Of a stretch of 64,000 nt of DNA, positions 1 to 11,102 are shown in pieces. The stretch spans positions 62,001-126,000 of the forward strand of contig SKCR01001820.1 of NCBI GenBank assembly GCA_019454045.1. The letters run 5' to 3'. The position numbers and the translations under genes were made by a program. Positions within the stretch are counted from its first letter, which is position 1. Each line of letters opens with the position of its first letter. The DNA comes from Zanthoxylum bungeanum (taxonomy: Eukaryota; Streptophyta; Magnoliopsida; Sapindales; Rutaceae). A model generated the notes under the pieces. It saw only the letters and a list, made by a program, of their open reading frames with translations. It ran no database searches and was not told where the DNA came from.

Positions 1-1186
1 TGATTCAGAAACCCTATAAGGACTCTTCAGTTGGCGGTGAAAGAGAGGCGATCATTACCAAAAAGGTAATCTTTGGCGGTACGTGTGCCTTCATGACCCA
101 AGGGAGGAGGCATAATGGATAGTTGCAAATTGCGACCCGAGGACATAGGCGTAATCTATATCTTTATTTTAATTCTCGGCATTAACTCGCTAACTCATTG
201 ATACCGAGAATTATGAGACAAATGTTGATGGTGGTTTTTCACCCCAAAGAAGTTCAGGTCCCGGGTAGAATGGGGTTTACACTGGACAGATGATGGAGGT
301 CCCAGGACCCTGAGGGGGAAGAAGTCGGGCAGAGGCGCCCGAGTCCATAGTGAAAAAGAATACATGAGGGAAGAGCCAGTGGGAGGATAGGTTGGGATAC
401 TAACCTAATTTGAAGAAAAGATACTCGATTCGGCAGCACTTGAGTATTTGTGGAAACCGACCCGATATGGTATAAAGGTTACCGACCCGACCTATTCAAG
501 TTGGCAGAGACTAAGTGTCATTCACCTCGGCACACCGACCCAATAAGCGGAGCTGAGACCACAAGATATCATGTACTCGAGAGCATATGACGTATGCCAT
601 ACTTGGAAGTTTGGGCCTCTATAAGACTGATGTGACAGGAGCAAGCCAACGACTCTCCTTGGGAAGGGACTTTGACCGATGTAGCAATGCTGGAGTGGTT
701 AAATTACAGGTTGTCATGTTGGCAGAATGTGTAGCAGTGGACAAAAGGTGGGAATGATAGCCTTCTACTGGCAGAAGATGGTTGAGTCAGAGATCAGAGG
801 TACTGTTTGCATAGTGGTTGGGGAAACGAAGCATGGCGATGATGACAGGGTGACATGAGTTGACGTCATGGGTTGGTGGAATAGTGGATTTGGGAGCTTA
901 TATAAAGGGATTGAAGATTCAAATTTGGGGATTGGCTATTTTTTGGTTATCAATTTTTATATTTTCATGAATTGTAAAAGAGAGCTATAAAAGCTTAGGG
1001 AGAGAGAAAGCGGTCGATTTTGACCCTGCGCAAGTAATAAAATTCCCCCTCTTTACTCTCGTAGACATAGATTGGAGTTACTCTGCTAAACCATGTTAAT
1101 CTCTTGTTTCCATTGTGATTTTCTGTTTTCTTGCTCAGTTTGCTATGGTTCCCAACTAACCAAACAAATTCACTGATTGTGGAAGG
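1..1186 (+). mobile_element. Probable LTR fragment with promoter-like signals
   Basis: No coding capacity is visible. The right half looks like the promoter part of an LTR: a palindrome TGACGTCA at 861-868, a TATA box TATATAAAGG at 899-908, and an AATAAAATTCCCCC stretch near 1038 that could serve as a poly(A) signal. The family cannot be fixed because neither terminus is seen; a Ty3/gypsy LTR is the best guess. The join to the next LTR lies near 1187. Confidence 0.35.
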
Positions 1187-3344
1187 TTTAGAATAGTCTT
1201 GTAGTAATACTAGAAACTAGGTGGTCTGATATTGGGATAAGTATCACAATTATAAACCATTCTTAAAGTAAATATTCATAGTCATTGGTTTTGGAATACG
1301 GTCGAATTCCTATAACCTAGAAGACAAGCACATGTCGTATTTTGGAATTGGAGTTCCAATGGTTTAACGCGATATACCATGAGATTTGGATGCTCGTATA
1401 GACGTGTGGGTATTGGTTGAACCGAATACTTAATGACTCACAAGTGATTCCTAATAGTTGGAAGTACACACCACTGTCAATAGGAATCTCCTCGAGTCGA
1501 GTAGCATATGTAATCATTTGACTATAGTATGACATTGATTTTGTGTGAGATCCTCCACACTTTGATGTCATGTATGTCAAAACCCTTTCATGGTATGGCC
1601 TTTAGATGTTCATTGGGTGTGAACCGATGCACTTTTTAATCAAGTGCGAATCAAGATAGGATCTGTCAGCCCATATAAAAAACTTGACAGTGTATTTTAT
1701 ATTTCCTATGCACAACTCGGATAGCCCACGACAGAGGGATTGATAATTATATGTGATGACCTGGACTTGTATAGTTCAGAAAGGTCATTCTTGTTCTTCA
1801 CGAATTCGGAGGTGGCCGAATTGCGTACATATTAGATAGGCTTTATATGACGAATGTGTTGAACTTAAAGAGTCCTAATATGAAATGTACTCATTGAACA
1901 CTTAGGTAGCCGATTAATTTTGATTAAATATTATATTCGATATTATAATTATCAACTAAGATAATCAAGTGTTATTGATTAACATTGATTATTTACTTTG
2001 ACTTAATTGGATTAATTCAATAATTACATAAGGGCTCAATTGTAAATTCTTAAATATCTCTACCATTTGAGGATATTTTGGTGATTAAAAATATGTAATT
2101 ATAGGTATTTTTGGCTTGATTTAATTCGATTAAATCAAAGTGGCAAACATTGAACTAATTTATTTCATAATCTTTGTCTTGATTTAGTTGGATTAAATCA
2201 AAGTGGTAGACAAAGGTGATTAGTCACACTTAATTATACATATTTGAACAAATTAGATTAAGCCCACATAAAATTTGATTAGAACTTTTGTTAATTAAAA
2301 ATTACCTAAGTTTTGCTATAAATAGCAAGCTTGAGGAAGGTTTTAATTAAGCTTGAGAAAGTTAAATACAAGCAATTCTTGAAGAAATTAGCCTAAGTTA
2401 GAGAACTGTTTAGAGAAGCTTTGTGAGATCTCTACAACATTTCATCTAGGAGAAATCAAGATTGGATATTGGAGTGAAGCTTGCTAGCATTGGAATCAAT
2501 ATTGGTTTTCCAACCATTTAAGCTATGTTCTTCATTAGTGAGTTTTCATTAGTGAGATATATAGTGATGAATTATGTATTGGATGCATGATTACATAGCT
2601 GAAAGTTGAAATAAGGCTAATAAATTATCTTAGGATGCTTTGGAAGTATAAACACAATATGATTGTTAATAAGGTCAAAGATGTTCATGTTGGATATGGA
2701 AAAATTAATAAGAGTTTGAAATTCTAGATTAAAGCTTAGAACTATGGCTACCATTCTAGAATCATTTGACCACCTTTGGGTGAACTAGAATTGTTCATGA
2801 GATATTTCATAGTGGGATTCTAAATTGGTTTATGTTTTGATTCAAACAAATGCATATAAGTATTTAGAATACATGTATGCTAGTTGTATAACATGTGTTG
2901 ATGGTGGTTATGATGCTAAAAATGGAAGTGTTTAGTATTGGTTTTAAGTTGAAAATATGCACTGCCTAGGGTAGCGTCGCGACTCTGACCCCTCAGCATC
3001 GCGCCACAGAACATCAAACCTATGAGCATCGTGACACCCACCCTTCCGCGTCGCGACTCTGAGACATTCATCTCTTGAAGTTTCTCTCACACTTTGGAGC
3101 GTCTCAACTCCCAAGCGCTCGCGTCGCGACGTGCAGAGCTGATACACACTGAAACTTCATTTTCTCCGTTCCAGAATTTCCATACTCCGTTTTGGTCCCC
3201 GTTTTATCCCACAGACTCGAAACAGAATGTAGTTTTATATAAAATATTTTAAAATACACCCATACTAGATATCCATGGGTTTGACCTACTTCCACTGCAT
3301 GGGGTCCCGATCCAACCCTCGGAGTTCCACATCTGCCCCAACAT
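1187..3344 (+). mobile_element. Copia family B LTR, 5'-truncated (B0)
   Basis: The sequence aligns by eye with the family B LTR at 32935-33660/39051-40854: the same TTAGAATAGTCTTG start region, the same GAATACGGTCGAATTCC block, the same CTATAAATAGCAAGCTT TATA region near 2320, and the same end GCCCCAACA at 3336-3344. About 140 bp of the LTR start is missing and no internal region follows, so it is a truncated or solo LTR. Its last 400 bp differ from the other B copies and carry a GC-rich cluster of CGTCGCGA motifs (2970-3135). Confidence 0.7.
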
Positions 3345-3677
3345 GTTCGAGGGGTTGAATTTCCATATCACCATTCGAATGAAAAATAGCCTTTAACAAT
3401 TTCTAATCTATTGCTATTAGCCTTTAACAATTGCTAATCTATTGCTATTGCCCCGTTCATTTCTCATTACTCAAATACCCCACTTACTCTTTACACCCAA
3501 TTGTTATCCTTTAATTTCTCTACGTCATTACAAAGTCAATCATTTTGCTTATTAAGATTTTATTTACAAGGAGGGACATATTGTCGTTTGTTCTGATTCA
3601 GCTCTCAAGTGTCGCTTAACAATGCCTGAATGCAATGTGGCAAAACCCTGAAATTTCACCTCCATTCTCGGGACAAG
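3345..3677. other. Unclassified spacer with a 31-bp tandem duplication
   Basis: No gene is seen. Two adjacent copies of a 31-bp unit beginning TAGCCTTTAACAATT lie at 3387-3417 and 3418-3448, differing at one base. The rest is low-complexity AT-rich DNA. Confidence 0.5.
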
Positions 3678-4243
3678 TGATGAACGGCTAATATATCTAT
3701 ATTAATCATCCATCTATCTTGCATTTTATGGGTTATTTCGAGCCTTATAAACGTTTTGATGTGTTTTGAGAATGTTTTATAGGTCCAGATGAAATTATGA
3801 CTAAATTGGACTTATTGAGTAACGAACTGATGAAATCAGAGTGAAATCGGTCCACATTCCAGACCTCACATGTAGCCATACACGTCGCGACGCAGCCTAG
3901 TGTATTTTTTAGGCAGAACGTGAATTTTGTTGCGCGTCGCGATGCAGGTCAATTCGCGTTGCGATGTCCGAGCAAACCATACGCGTCGCGACGCGGACCC
4001 GATTCCTAATGCGTGAAGAACTCATATTTCTTAAGAATGAAAGCTCTCATTAGCCCTTATATACGGATAAGTCCGTCAAAACCCTAAAAATCATACATTG
4101 GAGACAACAAGGCAGAGAACAACACCCAGAGCAAGGCAGGACCAGAGTATCAACCAGTACTGAAGATTGAAGTTGAGGATCTTATCGCGAGTTCTTTCTA
4201 TCATTTTCTCTCCAATTTATTTTCATGTGCTATTGCATTGTAC
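3678..4243 (+). mobile_element. Athila-type Ty3/gypsy LTR fragment
   Basis: It starts TGATGAACGGCTAATATATC, resembling in layout the TGATAAGTGTGG start of the Athila-type LTRs at 33661 and 37759. Like them it carries several GCGTCGCGACGC-type palindromes (about 3888-4000) and then a late leader-like stretch. It breaks off at 4243, where family A LTR sequence begins. It may be the 5' LTR of the same old Athila-type element whose pol lies at 13127-13936, but that link is inference. Confidence 0.5.
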
Positions 4244-5203
4244 TCAAGACGGAAGTATCACTTAAGTCATATGGAGATGATGGTCACGTAGGATACGATA
4301 CTAGTACTCTTATGTACTGTAGTCATCAGGATAAAATGACAAGGTCAGGTTTATCCGATATAGAGACTAGTCACAATTGGATTTTGACGCGGAATTAAAA
4401 TTAGATTTTAATTCGGGTGAATGAATTAATTTAGAATTAATTCATTAGCGACGTGAATAGTGATTTCGCTAGGCATAATCATTTAATTGCGTCCCAACGG
4501 AAAATTCATTAATTTGGAATTAGCGAACCCGAGCCTGGGATTATTTGCGAGCGCATTCGCATTTCGAATTTGAGTGCGTCACGCAAGTCAAATCAAGCGT
4601 CAAATCGCTAGTCACATCAAGCGTCAAATCATGTCACTTTGAGTGATGTGACAATTGATTGATTGATTGAGTGATGTGACTTGATGTGTGTGGTTGGCAT
4701 TTATGGCTTTAATGGTTTGCATTTTTAAAGCGAAAAATGGTATATGATTTGAGAAATTTAATTACCAAAAATCAATTACACATTTTCCTTTACCTCTCTT
4801 TTCCTTATCACGGTTTGGAGCCAAGAAATTTCCTCTCTCTCTCACACCATTTCTTCTTCTTTTTTACTGGGCAGAACCGAAAATGAAGGGAAGCTAAGTA
4901 TGATTTTGTTGCAAAATCAAGAGTGCTAGCACACTCCGGGATCATGCAAAGGTGATAGGGAAGTCCACCCTTGAGCTTGGAATCGTTTGACGACGCTTGG
5001 AGCTTGACGAAGGACCAAGATGAAGCCGAAAATGGTACAGTCCAGCAGCTCACTGCCGTGAGCAGTAGGAATGGCATGAATCATTTTTGTCTTCAACCGC
5101 ATCGCTCAACCGCTCGATGTGAGTATTCCGCAACTTCGTTGATTGTATTCACATGTATTTTCTTGCTTGATAATGGTCTTGGGAAGCTTAGAGAAATCCA
5201 ACA
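4244..5203 (+). repeat. 5' LTR of A1, truncated and internally deleted
   Basis: Positions 4244-4370 match 11692-11818 of the 3' LTR. The match then jumps to about 12298, so roughly 480 bp are missing internally and the first roughly 590 bp are missing at the 5' end. The LTR ends in CCAACA (5198-5203). It is followed by a decayed primer-binding site TGGTATTTATGAGC in place of the Copia-typical TGGTATCAGAGC kept in A3. Confidence 0.85.
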
Positions 5204-7920
5204 ATGGTATTTATGAGCAAGGTTAAGCATGAAAATGATTAGGGCTTAAAATTTGGGTAAAATGTATTTGAGCATGATTTGAATAAATTGGATGTTTGAG
5301 TATGCTTAATACATGTTTAATTGATGATTGATTAGATCAATTTGAAGAAATTGTGTTTGGAACAAATTTCCCCAATTTTCTTAGCTTGGCCGAGAATGGT
5401 GCCCTATTTTATTGTCTTGGAATTTTGATTTTTTGATCATTGGATTTGTTGGAAATCAAATGGGAATGATGATTTAATGTTTAATTGGATTTGATTGGAT
5501 TAAAACCAAATTGGACATAAAATCCTCCTTAAGCCGAGACATATAAAGCAGGTTTGGGTTTGATTTTTGTTAAATTGTGTTGGACACTATTTGATGTTCA
5601 TAAGCATGATTAATTAGGCTTTGATGTTTTGGAAATATTGATTTGGGTGATTAATTGTGTTATACACTTTAGGTAATTAAATTGTGAAATTGGATTTTGT
5701 AATTTAATGAAATTGGGCTAATTTTGGAAATTGGGCTTGTAATGTTGTAAATGGGCTTATTGGGCTTGGTTGTACTAAGATGGGTTTAGGCAAAATTGGT
5801 TGGATCCAATTGGGCCCAAAATCGCATCCATAAAGCCCAAATGCGACTAATGGACCTTTAAAGTTTAATTGGGCCTAATGGGCCAAAATTGATTTCTGGG
5901 CTTATGGGGTAATTCCCGGATTGGATTTTGGTTATTCGCTTTGACCCGAGTTGACCAAAAGTCCACGCCTTAAGAAATTAATTAAAAGCCCATTGGACTT
6001 TAATTAAATTAACGTTGGACGTTAATCGGGCTTTGAGACCCGTAACGATTAAATTTGGAATTTAAATCGCAAAGGTTTATTAATAAAGTGTAGTATTTAA
6101 TTTGAAATTAAATAGTTAATTAGTATTAAATACAAATTGAATTGGATTTAATTTTGTAGTTTAATTTAATTCGAGAATTCGTACTTTGAGTACTTATTCG
6201 CAAAACAAGTTTGACTCGCGTAAAATCAAATCGTTGTTTGAACATTGGATGATCACTAATTATCAGATTAATTAATTTGATTAGATTGATTTATAACATG
6301 CTTGTGTGAATACATGGTTGCGATGCATGAATAATGTATATCGGATGGATATGAGATGGGTGGGGCAATTTTAGAAATTGTTGTAATAAATTTGATTTAT
6401 TAATTGGACCTGCGTGTCTAGCCTTATTACCTTCTTATTCTTTGTATTCTCTTCTCACATATTCCCCTCAATGTAAATGAGGTTTCTTTAGAAGTGTAGT
6501 GTAACGGGTAGAAGAAATATTTGTGCTAGCCGGAGAGAGAAAGTGAGAGATTTGATCTAGGATCAATGTGTAAAGTATCCATCCGCATATCATTATTATT
6601 TTATTTATACGCGCTTTATTATGTATTTAGAATGCATGTTTAAGGATGTATGATGATGAGACCTTAACAAAGATAATAAATTGGTTGCCAATTTGCACGC
6701 GAAAAACCCTCAAACAATATTAAGCGTTTTTCCTTCCATTGAGTGATTCTTACTCAAGATCCGAGACTGGCATTGGCTTTTTGGCCAAAGTCAAGGCCTT
6801 TGTCCGTCGAGGATGTGTTTGAATCACGAAGGCTTTGTTCCATATTATTGGTGTCTTGTCCAAGTTGTGGTTTGTTGGCCAAATTCAAGACCACTTCTTG
6901 TCCATCGACATTGATTACGAAGCTTTCCATGGTTAATAGTCGCGCTTGACTGGGATCACTAAGTTTGTTGTGCCAAAGCCAAGACTTAGTTGATTCAGAG
7001 GAAAAAGGTTAGGTAATACATTGGATGTATTGGCATATATAAAATATATGTTTCAGACTTGGATGTCCCTCTACTGGATCTAGGAATTGGATTGGATCCA
7101 ATTGATCTTAGAGATCTACCTAGTTAATTATCATACAATTTGTTGGCCAAAGTCAAGATTATATGATATTTAACGGGATCCTAGCCCGTTAGGAAACACG
7201 GTTTCCCGAGTACTCGACAGAGGGTTAGAGGCTCGCCGAAAAATAGTGGGAGGCAAGAATTGAATTTGCAATATTCGTTTAATTACTTGCCATACGCGCT
7301 CAATCAAATATCATTCGTCAAATCAATTAAATGTTAGTTGGACTAATATTTAAATGTTGTTTTAATTAACAGTTGGAATGTATTCAAACTATTCATTTAT
7401 AGTTGATTTTATAATTGGATTATAGTAATCAATATAATTGATTTTAATCTATTAAATTATAGTTGATTATATAAATGGACTATTGTAATCATTATAATAA
7501 ATAGTACATAAATCTTTGATTAAATAGTTGGACTATTAGAATCAAGATGTAATTGAAAGATTGACATTTAAAACATAATCATGAGGAAAATGTATTTAAA
7601 TGGTTTAATTTTCAAATTGGGAATAAAATTTCAGGATGGTCCTGGAAAAATAAATAAGTTACTTTATTTGATAAAATAACATATTAGGCCTAAGCCTGGA
7701 GTAAGCAAATAATAGAGCATAATCTTTGGAAGATTAATGTGCTGATAACTTTAGTGATTAATCCATTATACTTACCGCAGTAGACTCCTTAATTTCTGAA
7801 TCAGAACTAAGGATTAGATCCTTAAAGTATGATAATGAAATTGAAGGATCTTCTTAGATCTATATTTAGATTTTAGAAGTACAATTGCAATAATAACTCT
7901 TGGAGAGTTAATGACTATTC
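5204..7920 (+). other. Noncoding leader of A1
   Basis: About 2.7 kb lie between the primer-binding site and the first recognisable gag remnant, with no credible coding frame. The region is conserved in A2 (reverse, about 20960-23669) and A3 (44281-46930). It holds four copies of a TTGGCCAAAGTCAAG-like motif (6781, 6873, 6966, 7141). Parts of the leader read as runs of alternating AATTGG/CCAATT words. Confidence 0.6.
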
Positions 7921-8244
7921 TCAAGGAGACAAAGTCAAAGTTTGCAATAGGCAAGTAGCGCAAGGCGCACCTTACTTCGATGGTCTAGAAACCCGAGGCT
8001 TGGCCAAAGGCTTCTGGAATGTGGAAAATGGGTAAAGGCAAAATCATTATAATCTTCTGGAAGATAAAAGACATATCCCAAAATGTCTGACTAAATGTGG
8101 CAAACGGGATCGCGGAAGCGTGACTGCCGTTTGGACAAAGCAGACATGAAGGAATTGAAGACGAGCAAGGCTCCGACTTCAAATATGTTTGTCACAAATT
8201 ATGTTCACTACTAGTATTAAAATTGGATTTTAGATACTTAGTGT

Positions 8245-8372
<128 letters not shown>

Positions 8373-9349
8373 AGCTCAGAATCTGCTATGAGCAGGATAT
8401 TGACTTCAATTGAGATTATTCTGCAGATTGGAAACGGGACGAAAGTCGATGTTTTAATCGTAGATACCTAAGTTTAGGAACTACCCTTCGGGTGTGTACC
8501 TAAATTTGGAAACTATTATAATATGACTAGTTTGACTAGAACATCATCTATAATCAGTGTTTAATCTGTTGCGGATTTACCTTTATATTCTAGAACACTA
8601 AAATGTTTTATTATATAAAGATGATATTGAGATAAACACATTAGATGTGAATAATAGAATTTATATTTTGAATATAAATAAATCTCAAATATATAACATG
8701 AAAAACAAATAGCTCAAACTGATTTGATCAGTAGAGACTAATTGTGGCATTGTTGTCTAGGACACAATTAAACAAGACTCGTATATCCACACTTTCGAAT
8801 AGTGGGTACCAGGACTGATTTGATTCCATTCAAATAAAGTCTACGAATCTAGTTTATTGGGCAATGTGCCTATAACATTATTTACTTGGTAAAAGTGTAA
8901 GTGCCACCGATCTGTTAGCCCTAGTTCATAGTGAAGCAAGTGGGCCCATGTCTAGCAAGGCTAGATGTGGATATGAATATTTCGTGACCTTTACGGATGT
9001 GGCATCGCGTTATGGTTATGTGTTTCTTTTGAAACACAAATCGGAAACTTTTAAAGTTTTGACACGAAATAGACAAACGGATCGGCTAAAGTATTAAACC
9101 GTCACGGTAATACCGTAATGGAAAATACTTAAGCAATAAGTTTCTCATATACTTGAAAGAGTAAAGTATTCTTTCAAATGAGGACTCCTCCCGGAACACG
9201 TCAGTTTGACGGTGTGTCCGAACTGAGTAACCGAATTTTGTTGGACATGATAAGGTTAATCATGAGTCGCTCTGAGCTACCATTTCCTTCAATGGATACG
9301 CATAAACAGTGCAAGAACTTATTTTGAATAAGGTTCCATAAAAATCTGT

Positions 9350-9613
9350 TTGGCAGACTTCATATTAGATATGAACAGGAAAGAAATCGGGTTTCATATT
9401 CCTGAAAATTTGGGTATGCTAGGCATATGTTTGGATGATACCAAACTAAAACTCAAATTGGATAAGAGCCTAATTATAGGTTATCCTAGGGATACCAAAG
9501 TATACTACTTATACAACTCACTTGAGAACAATTCTATTGTTGCTCACCATGCGGTCTTCCTAAGAGGAATACCTATATGCAGTGGTAAGTGGGAGGATAG
9601 TAAAACTCGATGA
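9350..9613 (+). pseudogene. Copia integrase C-terminal segment (A1)
   Basis: An open frame of 87 codons with the Copia integrase C-terminal pattern: a hydrophobic LGMLG stretch, then KLDKSLIIGYPRDTKVYYLY, then a VFLRGIPI-like end. In intact elements this region precedes the reverse transcriptase and helps to bind DNA. Here it is only a fragment. The same block is decayed in A3 near 50440-50690 and in A2 near 19430-19690 on the minus strand. Confidence 0.6.
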
Positions 9614-11102
9614 AAATCAGAGTAATACTATTCAAGGCACCGATTCCTAATGGAACACAAATAGTTCATCAAGGATGAAACTATACCAGTAATCTTCGAA
9701 TACACAAGAACCACATAAGTCGGAGAGAATCAGAAGACAACCTGGGGTATGGGTTTCTGATCTCAACTCATAAAGATGTCAAACTTATTGAGGTAAACCA
9801 ACTGACTACGTATGAGGAAGTGATACAAGGTATCGACTCCCTATTATGACAAAGTGTCATAAATCTGAAATAGATTCCATGTATATCAAAAAGTTTGGAT
9901 ACTAATTGATGTCTCGCAAGGCATTGTGCCTATTGGTACAATATAAGTCTTCAAGGAAGACATACATGGATGGCAACATACCAACATATAAAGCTAGGCT
10001 TTTAGCGAAAAGATATCGTTATCAACATTATGTTGATTACGATTCAACCTTTTAACTGTTGCCACGGTAAATCCATTTGGACAATGCTTGCTAATGCTGC
10101 ATGTTTCATTTATGAAATATGTCAGCATAACGGGAAAATCGCTTTCCTGAAAATGAAACCTTTATGAGGATGTTTATAACATCCTGTCGGTTTTGTCGTA
10201 CCAAAACTAGCAAACAATGTTTGGGGGTTATTTGATCCATGTTTGGATTGAAGCAAGCATAGGTTCTTGGAATTATCATTTTGATGTAATCATAATAGTT
10301 TATGATTTAATTCAAAACGAAAATGATTCTTGTGTATATAAGGAGGTTAGTGGGAGCGCACTGACAATAATGTCCTATAAAATAATGATAATATGTCATT
10401 TCTTGGAAATGATATTCCCATAAAAACAATCGGTGAAAGCTTGCCTTTCATAAATCCTCTATGAGAACTCGTACATTGAAAAATGTACGCGACCTGGTGT
10501 CTCATACGCTTTGAGCAAATGGATTCACAAACAGGCCAATCCAAGTGATAGTCATTGGATTGATGTTAAGAACATCCGTTAGTATCTTAGAGAACTAAGG
10601 ATGTTGTCTTAGTCTATGGAGAAGGAGAACTTGAAGTGACTGGGATCACTATTGCAAGTTTCCTAAACCGATTAAACGACTATAAGTCGCAAACGGTACT
10701 ACAAAGTTTGAATAACGGAACAGTAAGCTGGAAATCTTCCAAGCAAGATACTGTTACCGAATAAACAACAAATGCAGGTTATTACTGCAGCTAAGGCGTC
10801 AATTGAAGCCATTTGGGTCGATAACAAATCTAATTAGATTAGATATAATTCTGTTAGCAGTTGAGCTAGGCGTCAACACAGACTAAAGAATTAACGGTCT
10901 CATCAACGATCCAGATACATACTTCGATATTCATCTGATTCGTTCGGATCATACATCGTGGCGATGTAATGATCGAATAAATCGCATCAGATGATAATCA
11001 TGCAAATCCGCTGACGAAAGCACATTTTCAGCAGTTTGAGCCAACCGTACATAGTTCGGGTGTAAGTCACTCGAGTGACTGGCTATAGGACAAGTGGGAG
11101 AT

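Noticed and set aside
1317..1580. 87-codon minus-strand frame, similar to 14149-14469 and 33212-33427
   Set aside because: All three lie antisense in family B LTRs and are broken differently in each copy; they are LTR sequence, not genes.
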